Shown here in pieces: positions 7,570-19,218 of a DNA stretch of 64,000 nucleotides. The stretch spans positions 2,728,001 through 2,792,000 of the forward strand of contig NZ_CP028475.1 in NCBI RefSeq assembly GCF_003047105.1. The letters run 5' to 3'. How positions within the stretch are numbered: the first letter of the stretch is position 1; every line of letters begins with the position of its first letter. This DNA is from Celeribacter baekdonensis (lineage in GTDB: Bacteria; Pseudomonadota; Alphaproteobacteria; Rhodobacterales; Rhodobacteraceae). The notes under the pieces were generated by a model. That model did no database searches and was not told where the DNA came from. It was given only the letters and a program-made list of their open reading frames with translations. The translations under genes and the position numbers were made by a program.

Positions 7570-8928
7570 ATGAAAAATGATACGTGGGGACGTGTTAAGC
7601 AACAATTGCTCGAAGCCGTTGGGCGCAATAACTTTGCGAACTGGATTGAGCCGCTGGAACTGACAAAAGTGGACAACGGTGTTGCGGTTTTTTCCGTGCC
7701 GACCAGCTTTATGGCCAACTGGGTGTCCCGCAATTTCGCCGATACCATCCTGACACATCTCAAGGCCGCAAATGCCCCGGCGTCCCGTGTTGAATTTAAG
7801 GTTGTGGCGCATCAGCCGCAACCTCAGACATCAGAGGCAAAACCCGCTGCCGCCGCGCCTGCCGTGGCCCCGGTTGAACCCGCCGAATTGCCCGGCGCGC
7901 CGCTTGATGCGCGGTTCACATTTGACAATTTCGTTGTGGGCAAGCCGAACGAATTGGCTCATGCCGCCGCAAAGCGTGTCGCCGAAGGTGGCCCTGTGAC
8001 CTTTAACCCATTGTTCCTTTACGGCGGTGTTGGCCTCGGCAAGACCCACTTGATGCACGCCATCGCGCATGAGACCCGCATGCGCAACCCGGAGCTGCGC
8101 GTTCTCTATCTCTCCGCCGAACAGTTCATGTACCGCTTCGTTCAGGCCCTGCGTGATCGTCAGATGATCGACTTCAAACAAATCTTTCGTTCGGTCGACG
8201 TGTTGATGGTCGATGACGTGCAATTCATTGCCGGAAAAGACAGCACCCAAGAAGAATTCTTTCACACCTTCAACGCGTTGGTCGATCAGGGCAAGCAGAT
8301 CATCATCTCCGCTGACCGCGCGCCGGGTGAGATTAAGAACCTCGAAGATCGGATCAAATCGCGTTTGCAATGTGGCCTTGTGGTCGATCTGCACCCGACC
8401 GATTACGAACTGCGTCTCGGTATTCTTCAAACCAAAGCCGAAGCCTACCGCGCCCAATATCCGGGGCTTCAGTTCTCTGATGGCGTGTTGGAATTTTTGG
8501 CGCATCGCATTTCAACCAACGTGCGCGTGCTGGAGGGGGCTTTGATGCGTCTCTTTGCCTTTGCTTCCTTGGTGGGCCGCGAGATCACCCTTGATTTGAC
8601 CCAAGAATGCCTTGCCGACATCCTCAAACAATCGGATCGCAAAGTCACGGTTGAGGAAATTCAGCGCAAAGTGTCAGAGCATTATGCCATTCGCCTGTCT
8701 GACATGATCGGTCCCAAACGAGTGCGCTCCATTGCTCGCCCGCGTCAGGTCGCGATGTATCTGGCGAAACAACTGACCTCGCGGTCCTTGCCGGAAATAG
8801 GTCGTCGTTTTGGCGGGCGGGATCACACCACGGTCATGCATGGGGTGCGTCGGATTGAGGAACTCAAAGGCACAGACAGCCAAATCGCCGATGACGTCGA
8901 AATGCTGCGCCGCGCCCTAGAAGCTTAA
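7570..8928 (+). CDS. dnaA: Chromosomal replication initiator protein DnaA
   Basis: A 452-residue AAA+ ATPase that binds DnaA boxes and melts the origin. Domain I (residues 1 to about 75) starts MKNDTWGRVKQQLLEAVG. It is followed by a short Ala/Pro-rich linker, the AAA+ module with Walker A GGVGLGKTH near residue 151 and Walker B VLMVDDVQF near 212, and the C-terminal DNA-binding domain with the signature GGRDHTTVMHG near 414. All core motifs are intact and the length is normal for alphaproteobacteria. It begins the dnaA-dnaN-recF-gyrB block. The long leader with two hairpins suggests post-transcriptional control. ATG 7570 lacks a strong Shine-Dalgarno sequence (upstream is A-rich). Confidence 0.97.
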   Translation: MKNDTWGRVKQQLLEAVGRNNFANWIEPLELTKVDNGVAVFSVPTSFMANWVSRNFADTILTHLKAANAPASRVEFKVVAHQPQPQTSEAKPAAAAPAVAPVEPAELPGAPLDARFTFDNFVVGKPNELAHAAAKRVAEGGPVTFNPLFLYGGVGLGKTHLMHAIAHETRMRNPELRVLYLSAEQFMYRFVQALRDRQMIDFKQIFRSVDVLMVDDVQFIAGKDSTQEEFFHTFNALVDQGKQIIISADRAPGEIKNLEDRIKSRLQCGLVVDLHPTDYELRLGILQTKAEAYRAQYPGLQFSDGVLEFLAHRISTNVRVLEGALMRLFAFASLVGREITLDLTQECLADILKQSDRKVTVEEIQRKVSEHYAIRLSDMIGPKRVRSIARPRQVAMYLAKQLTSRSLPEIGRRFGGRDHTTVMHGVRRIEELKGTDSQIADDVEMLRRALEA

Positions 8929-9126
8929 CTGCGCGGGTGCGTGATGGCACATTTTGACAAAAACTGAGCCCAATCCGCTGCATCGCCGCGACAAATGTCT
9001 CTGGCGATGCGCGCGGCCCTTGACGCTCTGGTTCCAAAACAACACAGTCCCGTTAAACAATATCTTGCGCCCGGGGATGAATGGTTTAGGCTCAACTCCC
9101 CGGCTTATGAATTCTACGAGGGTGGC

Positions 9127-10245
9127 ATGAAAATCAGCATCGAACGCGGCACGCTTTTGAAAGCCGTCGGCCAAGCGCAATCCGTCGTTGAGCGTCGGAA
9201 CACCATTCCGATCCTCGCCAATGTCTTGATTGAGGCTGAGGGCGACACGGTGTCCTTCCGCGCCACCGATCTTGACATCGAAGTGGTGGACAAATGCAAC
9301 GCCATGGTCGAACGCGCCGGGGCCACGACGGTCTCTGCCGTTATGCTCCACGAGATCGTGCGCAAATTGCCTGATGGCGCAATGGTTCAGCTCACCGATG
9401 ATGGCACCAATGGTCGTTTGACGGTTGAGGCCGGTCGGTCGAATTTCTCTTTGGCGACATTGCCCAAAGAAGACTTCCCGATGATGGCCTCTTCTGAATA
9501 TGACAGCAATTTCGCGATTCCTGCCCCGGTGTTGCGCCGCCTGTTCGACAAATCGAAATTCGCTATCTCAACCGAAGAAACCCGCTATTACCTCAACGGT
9601 GTGTTCATGCACATCGCTGATAGCGAAAATGGCAAATCTCTGCGCTGTGTCGCGACCGATGGCCACCGGTTGGCGCGCATTGATGCTGTGCTCCCCGACG
9701 GAGCTGCCGAGATGCCCGGCGTGATCGTTCCGCGCAAAACGGTGGGCGAATTGCGCAAGCTGTTGGACGATGACGACATGACCATCGCGGTCTCCGTGTC
9801 GGAGGCGAAAGTACGCTTTGCCACGCCAGAAATCACTCTGACCTCTAAGGTCATCGACGGCACCTTCCCGGATTACACGCGGGTGATCCCGGTTGGCAAT
9901 ACGCGCAAACTCGAAGTCGATGCGGCGGATTTTGCCAAGGCGGTTGACCGTGTGGCCACCGTGTCCTCTGAGCGTTCGCGTGCAGTCAAATTGACCCTCG
10001 AAGAAGACAAGCTGATCCTCTCAGTGAACGCCCCGGATTCAGGGGCCGCTGAGGAGGAACTGGCTGTGGCGTATAATGACGAGCGCTTGGAAATTGGATT
10101 TAACGCCAAATACTTGCTCGAAATTGCTTCGCAAGTGGACCGTGAAAATGCGGTGTTCTTGTTCAACTCCTCGGGCGATCCGACCTTGATGCGCGAAGGC
10201 AATGACACCTCTGCCGTCTATGTCGTCATGCCGATGCGGGTTTGA
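9127..10245 (+). CDS. dnaN: DNA polymerase III beta sliding clamp
   Basis: A 372-residue clamp that forms the dimeric ring tethering the replicative polymerase to DNA. It starts MKISIERGTLLKAVGQAQSV and has the conserved RRNTIPILANVLIEAE near residue 24. It ends MREGNDTSAVYVVMPMRV, the usual C-terminal strand near the hydrophobic client-binding cleft. The frame is open further upstream, but ATG 9127, behind GAGGGTGG, gives the standard clamp length. The 198-base gap after dnaA contains an 8-bp hairpin (8980-8987 with 9003-9010). It is followed by recF in the same direction after 34 bases. Confidence 0.97.
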   Translation: MKISIERGTLLKAVGQAQSVVERRNTIPILANVLIEAEGDTVSFRATDLDIEVVDKCNAMVERAGATTVSAVMLHEIVRKLPDGAMVQLTDDGTNGRLTVEAGRSNFSLATLPKEDFPMMASSEYDSNFAIPAPVLRRLFDKSKFAISTEETRYYLNGVFMHIADSENGKSLRCVATDGHRLARIDAVLPDGAAEMPGVIVPRKTVGELRKLLDDDDMTIAVSVSEAKVRFATPEITLTSKVIDGTFPDYTRVIPVGNTRKLEVDAADFAKAVDRVATVSSERSRAVKLTLEEDKLILSVNAPDSGAAEEELAVAYNDERLEIGFNAKYLLEIASQVDRENAVFLFNSSGDPTLMREGNDTSAVYVVMPMRV

Positions 10246-10279
10246 GCCGTTCAACCACCTGAAACACAAGTGAGCAGCA

Positions 10280-11389
10280 ATGGGCCGTCTCTATATCGAA
10301 GAGCTGAGCCTGTCGCATTTTCGCTCTCACCGGGCCGCACGTCTTGAATTGGACGGGCGGCCTGTTGCGATTTTTGGTGCCAATGGCGCGGGCAAAACCA
10401 ACATTCTTGAGGCGGTGTCTTTGTTGTCGCCGGGGCGGGGCCTGCGCCGCGCCGCGCCGGATGAGATCGGGCATAAATCCACCGGAGTCGGTTGGAAAAT
10501 TCGTGCCGATCTCGTCTCTCTGCATCACATGCATGAGTTGGAAACCTGGGCTGAACCGGGCTCCGCGCGCACTGTGCGGATCGACGGGAAATCCGCGCCG
10601 CAGGTGGCGTTGGGGCGGGTTGCCCGCGTGGTGTGGCTGATCCCGGCGATGGATCGACTTTGGATCGAAGCGCCTGAGGGGCGGCGACGGTTTTTGGACC
10701 GGATGGTGATGTCGTTTGAGCCGCGCCATGCGGAGGCCGTGTTGTCATATGAAAAGGCGATGCGGGATCGCAATCGCTTGCTCAAAGACATGGTGCGCGA
10801 TGCGCATTGGTATGACGCGCTTGAGGCGCAAATGGCCGATCAAGGTGCGGCGATCATGGCCAATCGCCTGTATGCACTTGATCGTTTGGCGCGGGCGCAG
10901 GAGGGGGCCGAAACCGCCTTTCCCGCGGCGCATTTGACGCTGAAGGCCTCCGATGATCTGCCTTTGCCGGTGGAGCGCGCTGATTTGCTGGCCGCTTTTG
11001 CCGACAATCGGCCGCGCGACATGCATGCCGGACGTACATTGATAGGGCCCCACCGCGCCGATTTGGCGGCGGTTTACATGGCCAAAGATGTGTCTGCCGA
11101 TCAATGTTCGACCGGGGAGCAAAAGGCGCTCTTGATCTCGCTGATCCTCGCCAATGGGCGCGCCTTGGCCCAAGACTTTGGCGCTGCGCCAATCTTTCTG
11201 CTCGACGAGGTTGCGGCCCATCTTGACGCCAACCGTCGCGCCGCGCTCTATCATGAAATCTGCGCGCTGGGCGCTCAGGCATTTATGACCGGAACCGGTC
11301 CTGAACTTTTCGCAGAACTCGACGGGCGTGCCGCCCAATATGAGGTCTCTGAGGAGGGCGGATCGTCCCTTTTGAAAGAGAGTCTATGA
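10280..11389 (+). CDS. recF: DNA replication/repair protein RecF
   Basis: A 369-residue SMC-like ATPase that helps load RecA onto gapped single-stranded DNA with RecO and RecR. Walker A is FGANGAGKTNILEAV near residue 34. The ABC-type signature region STGEQKALL lies near 275 and Walker B IFLLDEVAAHLD near 305. The position after dnaN is the classical one. Its TGA overlaps the ATG of the downstream LysE-type gene (ATGA), indicating coupled translation. Confidence 0.95.
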   Translation: MGRLYIEELSLSHFRSHRAARLELDGRPVAIFGANGAGKTNILEAVSLLSPGRGLRRAAPDEIGHKSTGVGWKIRADLVSLHHMHELETWAEPGSARTVRIDGKSAPQVALGRVARVVWLIPAMDRLWIEAPEGRRRFLDRMVMSFEPRHAEAVLSYEKAMRDRNRLLKDMVRDAHWYDALEAQMADQGAAIMANRLYALDRLARAQEGAETAFPAAHLTLKASDDLPLPVERADLLAAFADNRPRDMHAGRTLIGPHRADLAAVYMAKDVSADQCSTGEQKALLISLILANGRALAQDFGAAPIFLLDEVAAHLDANRRAALYHEICALGAQAFMTGTGPELFAELDGRAAQYEVSEEGGSSLLKESL

Positions 11390-12005
11390 CCATCGCATTT
11401 GGCGATCTTGGCCTCTACGCCATTGCCCTTTTGGCGCTGTTTCTGACCCCCGGCCCGGTGTGGTTGGCGATGTTGGCCCGCGCGCTGTCGGGCGGGTTCA
11501 AGGCGGCCTGGCCTTTGGCATTGGGCGTGGTGTTTGGTGATGTGCTGTGGTCGCTGTTGGCGATCCTGGGCGTGTCTTGGATCGTATCCGAGTTTAGCGG
11601 CTTTTTGACCGTGCTCAGATGGGTCGCGGTGGCGATGTTTCTGTTCATGGGGGGATGTTGATCCGCTATGCCGACAAACAAATTGCCGCTGACAGCCGCC
11701 TTACACGCCCCGGAATGTGGGCCGGTTTCGCCGCGGGGCTGATTTGCATTATCGGAAATCCCAAAGCGATCTTGTTCTACATGGGCTTCTTGCCGGGCTT
11801 TTTTGACCTGTCCACCCTCGCGACCCCCGACATCGTGGCGATTTGTGTGGTCTCGGCATTGATCCCGCTGGTCGGCAACTTGATTTTGGGGGTCTCTGTT
11901 GGTGCTGTGCGCAAGATTATGACTTCGCCGCACGCGCTCAGGCGGATGAATATCGGCGCTGGCAGCCTGTTGATTTTCGTCGCTTTGGTGATCCCCTTCG
12001 TCTGA
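11386..12005 (+). pseudogene. LysE/RhtB-family amino-acid exporter, split by a -1 frameshift
   Basis: Two frames encode the halves of one multi-helix exporter. The first has the family start LALFLTPGPVWLAMLARAL and three hydrophobic helices. The second begins around LIRYADKQIAADSRLTRPG and continues with WAGFAAGLICIIGNPKAILFY, the conserved NPKA motif, and two more helices to TGA 12003-12005. They meet at six G (11649-11654). Adding one G restores FMGGMLIRYADK and a protein of normal length, about 206 residues. LysE-type proteins export basic amino acids, homoserine lactones or related small molecules, with the substrate here unknown. As in flgL, the apparent defect is one missing G in a G-run. 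Confidence 0.85.
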
Positions 12006-12037
12006 GCCGGAAACCGCCCTTTTCTCGTGTCAATTGC

Positions 12038-12066
12038 GTGACATCCCTCCTGTGGTCGCGTATAAA
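12038..12066 (+). promoter_or_regulatory. Sigma70-type promoter of gyrB
   Basis: GTGACA (12038-12043) and TATAAA (12061-12066) are separated by exactly 17 bases. Each hexamer matches the consensus at five of six positions. The -10 box ends 28 bases before the gyrB ATG. Confidence 0.65.
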
Positions 12067-12070
12067 TTGA

Positions 12071-14533
<2,463 letters not shown>

Positions 14534-14569
14534 CATGTCTATTGGGCTCCCTTGTACGTGGGCACTGAT

Positions 14570-14608
14570 GAATGGCGCCCCCGCCATTCGCCTGAGGGCA
14601 ATGGCGAG
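14570..14608 (+). other. Two mutually exclusive hairpins downstream of gyrB
   Basis: CGCCATT(C) at 14582-14589 can pair perfectly with GAATGGCG just upstream (14570-14577, CCCC loop) or with a second AATGGCG downstream (about 14601-14607). No T-run follows. The function is unknown; processing or 3'-end stability is possible. Confidence 0.4.
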
Positions 14609-14687
14609 CGGATAGCTTTGCTCCGCGAAAGATCATAAACGCCGACTAAGGCGGGGTCCGAAAATGGATCAAGGTCTATTAATGGCA

Positions 14688-14724
14688 AACGCCCACGTTC
14701 TGCTTTTGGCGGGACGTGGGCGTT
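14688..14724. terminator. Bidirectional terminator between gyrB and the kpsM-like gene
   Basis: A perfect 11-bp stem AACGCCCACGT / ACGTGGGCGTT with a 15-base loop. It lies between two convergent genes and touches the stop codon of the minus-strand gene. T-rich tails are weak on both sides. Confidence 0.6.
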
Positions 14725-15502
14725 AGTCTCTATTCTGATGCTGCCGCAACATCAAAAGGCCAAAGGCCAATAGCACCAGTGCCGGGCCGAATATGTAAGG
14801 CAAAGACACAAAGGTCGCGTCATATGTTGAGTAAAGGCCCCGTCTCATAAGGCCGACAACGTGGACCAGCGGGTTGAACCACAACAAGGATTGGAATGGT
14901 TCTGGCGCGCTTTCGAAGAGGTAGAAAATCGTCGACAATAGGAACATTGGACGGTTCAAGATGCCCCAGAGCTGTTCCCAAATGGGAAACTTTGCAAACA
15001 AGACAGCATTGATAACGCCGAGTGCGCAGGAGATTACCGTTATCGCAAAGAAAGACAGGAAAACCCATTTGAAATCTATGGTTACACGAACATTTTCCAG
15101 CAGTATGATGCCACCAATGATCACGATCACGATTAGGATTTGGGTCAACAGATTTAGGATAAGCCGCGCCAGAATGGCGTCCATGAATGTGACCGCCGGG
15201 TAGGACAGCAACTTTTCACTGAAGGCCAATGATTTTCCGATTTTCGACGACAAGTCCCGATACATCGTAAATGGCAACATGCCTGAGGCATAGAACAAAG
15301 CAAAATGTGTGCCGAGAGCAGGTTGACGGAAGATGAAAGAAAACATCAGCGTCATAAGAGTGATGCCGGCGACGGGTTCCAACACGGCCCAGATATACCC
15401 GCCCGGCGATTTACCGTAATTCGAACTCATCTCACGGATGATCAGTGCTCCAATCGCCGCGCTTGAGCGTCTGAGAGTGGAATGTTGAATTGGGGTCGTC
15501 AC
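14723..15502 (-). CDS. kpsM: ABC-2 polysaccharide export permease, KpsM/Wzm type
   Basis: About 259 residues with six hydrophobic segments. It has the KpsM-like cytoplasmic N-terminus, including LIIREMSSNYGKSPGGYIWA, and LEPVAGITLMTLMFSF leading into the first helix. It is the membrane channel of an ABC exporter that moves capsule or similar polysaccharide across the inner membrane. The ATPase (KpsT type) and KpsE-type partner are encoded just beyond a divergent promoter region, so the exporter is split over two transcripts. GTG 15502 gives a length typical of KpsM. A GTG 11 codons further upstream (15535) lacks a ribosome-binding site. Confidence 0.88.
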   Translation of the reverse strand: MTTPIQHSTLRRSSAAIGALIIREMSSNYGKSPGGYIWAVLEPVAGITLMTLMFSFIFRQPALGTHFALFYASGMLPFTMYRDLSSKIGKSLAFSEKLLSYPAVTFMDAILARLILNLLTQILIVIVIIGGIILLENVRVTIDFKWVFLSFFAITVISCALGVINAVLFAKFPIWEQLWGILNRPMFLLSTIFYLFESAPEPFQSLLWFNPLVHVVGLMRRGLYSTYDATFVSLPYIFGPALVLLAFGLLMLRQHQNRD

Positions 15503-15615
15503 AGGCTCTCTTTCACGTTGGGCACAAGGTTTCACAATTCTAATAAGATAGTGTTAACCTTCTTGGTTCAACCTTGGCTTGTAGGTCCGGTTGGGATAAA
15601 TACAGGATCAGATAA

Positions 15616-16866
15616 GTGTTTAGCGGGACAAAGGGCGCGTGCAGATTGTCAGAACAAGAGTCCCCAAAGCGTGCCAGAGCGAGGAGGAGAGGTAAAGCTC
15701 AGCCTAAGCCCAGTGTCGCAGAACCACAGATCATCGTAAGGCCTGTTGCGCGTCCCGCCAGCTTCAAAGGCCGACATATCAATCTGACGCTGTCCTTTGT
15801 TCTTTGTGTGATTATCCCCACTTTTCTTGTGGGTCTGTATATGGGTGTGATTGCCCGCGACCAATATGTGTCGGAAGTCGCATTTTCCGTACGCAGTGCG
15901 CAGACACCGCCGGCTTTGGAACTCTTGGGTGGGATCAGCACCTTAGGTGGAGCTGACACGATGGATGCCGAAATCCTCTATGCTTTTCTGCAAAGCTCTC
16001 AGATTGTGTCAGATATCAATGCGGAAATTGATATTAAAACCAAGTATCTCTGCCCAAAGGGCACAGCGGACCCACTCTTTTGTCTGAATGCGGACGCAAC
16101 GATTGAAGAGTTGGTCGCCTACTGGAATCGGATGATTGAGATTTCATATGAAAGCGGTTCTGGTATTATTGAGCTGTCGGTGAGGGCCTTTACTCCAAAT
16201 GAGGCGAAGACAATTGCAGAGGCGGCGTTCGCCCGCAGTGGAGCAATGATCAACGAACTTTCAGATACCGCTCAAGCCGATGCAACGCGCTATGCCAATG
16301 ATGAACTGATTCACTCCGTGGAGCGCCTTAAAAATGCGCGCCGATTGCTGGCTGAGTTTCGAAACGAAACGCAAATCATTGATCCGAGTTTGGATTTCCA
16401 AGGTCAAATGGGGGTGATTTCATCTTTGCAGGAACAGTTGACTGGCGCTTTGATTGACCGCGGTCTCGTTGAACTGACGGCCACGCGGCCTGATCCTAGA
16501 TTGGATCAACTGGACCGCAAAATTGATGTGATCGAACAACAAATCAAATTGCAACGGGGACAGTTTGGCCGATCTGATGTCAATGATGCCGATGCTTATC
16601 CGCAATTGATTGGCCGGTTTGAGGAATTGAATGTGGATGTCGAATTCGCCGAGCAGGCCTATATTCAGGCGCTCGCAAACCTAGATTCCGCACAGGCTGA
16701 GGCACAGCGACAAAGCCGATATCTTACGGCGCATGTCCAGCCTACTTTGGCCGAAACCTCTGAATACCCCAAGCGATTTCTAAATACGCTGCTGACGGGA
16801 TTCTTCTGCTTCTTTACATGGCTCGTCGGCGCACTCGTCTATTATTCGCTGCGAGAAAGAGCGTGA
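15616..16866 (+). CDS. kpsE: Capsule export inner-membrane protein, KpsE/Wzz-like
   Basis: A 416-residue polysaccharide co-polymerase-like protein. A basic, Pro-rich cytoplasmic N-terminus precedes a first membrane helix at about residues 55-76 (LTLSFVLCVIIPTFLVGLYM). A long periplasmic part with predicted coiled coil follows at about 215-365, and a second membrane helix at about 390-412 precedes a short basic tail. This is the KpsE/CtrB layout. The protein links the inner-membrane ABC exporter to an outer-membrane KpsD/Wza-type channel. The GTG at 15616 has no clear Shine-Dalgarno sequence, so an internal start is possible. The stop lies one base before the KpsT-type gene. Confidence 0.85.
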   Translation: MFSGTKGACRLSEQESPKRARARRRGKAQPKPSVAEPQIIVRPVARPASFKGRHINLTLSFVLCVIIPTFLVGLYMGVIARDQYVSEVAFSVRSAQTPPALELLGGISTLGGADTMDAEILYAFLQSSQIVSDINAEIDIKTKYLCPKGTADPLFCLNADATIEELVAYWNRMIEISYESGSGIIELSVRAFTPNEAKTIAEAAFARSGAMINELSDTAQADATRYANDELIHSVERLKNARRLLAEFRNETQIIDPSLDFQGQMGVISSLQEQLTGALIDRGLVELTATRPDPRLDQLDRKIDVIEQQIKLQRGQFGRSDVNDADAYPQLIGRFEELNVDVEFAEQAYIQALANLDSAQAEAQRQSRYLTAHVQPTLAETSEYPKRFLNTLLTGFFCFFTWLVGALVYYSLRERA

Positions 16867-16867
16867 A

Positions 16868-17539
16868 ATGGTTCGATTGGAGAACCTGACCAAAGCTTAT
16901 CGAACACGGGGGCGTTTAAAGTATATTGTTGATCGTGTCTCTTTGGATCTGCCGTCCAATCGAAGCCTTGCGTTGCTTGGACGCAACGGGGCCGGAAAGT
17001 CCACGCTCCTGCGGATCATTTCCGGCAACCTCAAACCGGACAGTGGAACCGTCACGATTGATGGCACGATCTCTTGGCCGGTTGGCTATGCGGGGTCTTT
17101 CCATGGTGCCATGACGGGAGCGCAAAACACTCGGTTTGTGGCGCGCGTATATGGTGTAGATACGGATGAATTAACTGATTTTGTCCAAGATTTTTCTGAA
17201 CTGGGAGATCACTTTCATATGCCAATACGCACCTATTCTTCTGGCATGAAAGCGCGTTTGGCCTTTGCTGTATCCGTCGGCATTCCGTTTCAGACCTATA
17301 TTATCGACGAGGTGACCTCTGTTGGGGACGCTGCTTTTCGTCAAAAAAGCAGCGCTGTCATGCGTGAGCGGCTTAAACAGTCCGGTGCAATTGTCGTGTC
17401 CCATAATATGCGCATGGTACGTGATCTTTGCGATTGTGCGGCTGTGCTTGAAAATGGAAATCTGCGTTTTTTTGACGATGTACGTGATGCCATCGACGTT
17501 CATGAGGGCAACATGAAGGCAAATGATTATGGGGAATAG
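16868..17539 (+). CDS. kpsT: Polysaccharide ABC exporter ATP-binding protein, KpsT/Wzt type
   Basis: A 223-residue ATPase of KpsT size that powers export through the KpsM-type permease. Walker A is [18 protein letters not shown] near residue 35. The signature motif is YSSGMKARLAFAVS near 122 and Walker B TYIIDEVTSVGD near 141. The histidine switch is in VVSHN near 177. There is no C-terminal carbohydrate-binding extension of the Wzt type, which favours a KpsT-like, group-2-capsule-style exporter. It follows the kpsE-like gene by one base. Confidence 0.92.
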   Translation: MVRLENLTKAYRTRGRLKYIVDRVSLDLPSNRSLALLGRNGAGKSTLLRIISGNLKPDSGTVTIDGTISWPVGYAGSFHGAMTGAQNTRFVARVYGVDTDELTDFVQDFSELGDHFHMPIRTYSSGMKARLAFAVSVGIPFQTYIIDEVTSVGDAAFRQKSSAVMRERLKQSGAIVVSHNMRMVRDLCDCAAVLENGNLRFFDDVRDAIDVHEGNMKANDYGE

Positions 17540-17594
17540 GAGATTTTGACGTTGTCAAAACGGTACACAGCTACAAACACAATGGATTTTTACA

Positions 17595-18485
17595 ATGCTT
17601 GATGTCCTTATCCCCCACTATAATGACGCCGACCAACTCGATTTTTCACTTCGTTCGGTTGCGGATCAAACGTGGCGCGGTGATTTGCGTGTGATTGTGG
17701 TGGATGATGGTTCAGACAAAGATCAATTGTCCCGTGCGGAAAAGGTCATTATCGACAGCGATCTGAACATTGAATTGATCCGGTGTCCGGAAAATCAAGG
17801 GCGGCCGAAAGCCAGAAATACTTTATTGGATGCCTCAGACGCCCGTTTTGTGGCTTGGTTAGACGCTGGAGATGTTTGGTATCCGACCAAACTGCAAACT
17901 CAGTTCAATCGTCTCTATAAACTTGACTATGAAGGAGCCGATTTGAATTCAACTTGGGTCACCTGTAACTATGATTGGCAGTGGACGGGGCGTCGGCGCC
18001 GAACCGTGAAACAAGACACCACGGGCAATCAACTTCACGATCTTTTTGTAGGGGATCGGTTGCGGGCCTATCTGTGGACTCTGTTGGGCACACGCGCCTC
18101 TTTTATGATGGCCAATCGCTTTGACGAACGTCTGACACGGTTACAGGATCTTGATTATTTTATCTCCTTTGTGCGGGGAGGCGGCGTCCTTGTGTCTACA
18201 GATACGGCAAAACCGCTGTGTTGCTATTTTAAGTCCGACATTGGCCGTAATGCGACAGAAATCCGGAAATGCTACACGACGATTTTTGACAAACATAGGG
18301 CCCCGCTTGAGGCGTTGGGCCCCCGTTTTGTGCGTCGCGCCAAGGCCAAGGCGGATTTCGTGGCCGCACGCTTTGCCAAAAGCAATGGCGATCGCTTGCG
18401 TGCGCTTTCCTATCATGTGGACGCATTGCGCACCGATCCATATTACGTCGCACATCGCGTTAAAAAATCTCTTCGAAAAGGCTGA
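17595..18485 (+). CDS. Glycosyltransferase family 2
   Basis: A 296-residue GT-A enzyme. It begins MLDVLIPHYNDADQLDFSLR, with the nucleotide-binding VIVVDDGSD near residue 36. In the metal-binding position the sequence is WLDAGDVW near 91, a variant of the DxD motif. It probably adds a sugar to the polysaccharide exported by the neighbouring Kps-type system. Donor and acceptor cannot be told. Three bases separate its stop from the next start, so it is part of a long plus-strand operon. Confidence 0.88.
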   Translation: MLDVLIPHYNDADQLDFSLRSVADQTWRGDLRVIVVDDGSDKDQLSRAEKVIIDSDLNIELIRCPENQGRPKARNTLLDASDARFVAWLDAGDVWYPTKLQTQFNRLYKLDYEGADLNSTWVTCNYDWQWTGRRRRTVKQDTTGNQLHDLFVGDRLRAYLWTLLGTRASFMMANRFDERLTRLQDLDYFISFVRGGGVLVSTDTAKPLCCYFKSDIGRNATEIRKCYTTIFDKHRAPLEALGPRFVRRAKAKADFVAARFAKSNGDRLRALSYHVDALRTDPYYVAHRVKKSLRKG

Positions 18486-18488
18486 ACA

Positions 18489-19214
18489 ATGGACCTTTGC
18501 ATCATTTTTGGCGAGAAAAGGCTGCTCTTGCCAAGGCATACTCAAGTTGACGCCTTTGAGACGTTTTTACCCGACACTCACCGCGTGTTTGAAATGCCTT
18601 GGTATTCACGCAGCGCAGGGCGATATTATCACGACCGCTTGTTGGATCACGCAGGGGATCGTCGGGTCGAAACGTCCGCACTCGCAATGCGCGCTGATTA
18701 TAAAGCTGGGGATGTGCCGGTTCTGATCTTTTCCGGTGTGTTGGAGGATCGCTCGGATCTTGCATCTTTATGCGCCCTTTTGGAAAAATTGGCCGCAGAG
18801 CTTTCAGACACAACTATAAACATATCCTCACGGGTTCTGAGCACTCGTGGTCTTGATGAGGCAATGCGGGCACAGTCGGTCGCACGGCTGGACAAAGCTC
18901 TTGGTGCGCTTGACTCTCTCCAGATCGCGCCGTCTGAGATTTTGTTCCTCGAGGATCTTCCGCATTCTGCAATACACAATGCCCAGCTTAATCTGATATG
19001 CGACCAGATTGCGGATGGTTGTCTGGCCAGACTGGCGGATCTCGGATTTATCCTGGGTCGCGCGCGGGCCATAGACATTTTGTCCAAGCGCCTTGACGTG
19101 TTGGAGCAAGCGGGTTTGACAATCAATCCAGACATACCAGATGCCTATTTGGATCGTTTCACCGAGAGTCTTTTGGGCGAATTGTTGCATCGTCGGCCCA
19201 GAGGTAAGGTTTGA
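18489..19214 (+). CDS. Unrecognised protein in the polysaccharide operon
   Basis: A 241-residue protein that I do not recognise. It starts MDLCIIFGEKRLLLPRHTQ, is rich in Leu, Asp, Ala and Arg, and has no signal peptide, membrane segment or clear enzymatic motif. The last 100 residues look helical (QLNLICDQIADGCLARLADL). It lies three bases after a glycosyltransferase and five bases before another, so co-expression is very likely. A role in polysaccharide assembly, modification or regulation is inferred only from position. Confidence 0.75.
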   Translation: MDLCIIFGEKRLLLPRHTQVDAFETFLPDTHRVFEMPWYSRSAGRYYHDRLLDHAGDRRVETSALAMRADYKAGDVPVLIFSGVLEDRSDLASLCALLEKLAAELSDTTINISSRVLSTRGLDEAMRAQSVARLDKALGALDSLQIAPSEILFLEDLPHSAIHNAQLNLICDQIADGCLARLADLGFILGRARAIDILSKRLDVLEQAGLTINPDIPDAYLDRFTESLLGELLHRRPRGKV

Positions 19215-19218
19215 TGCA

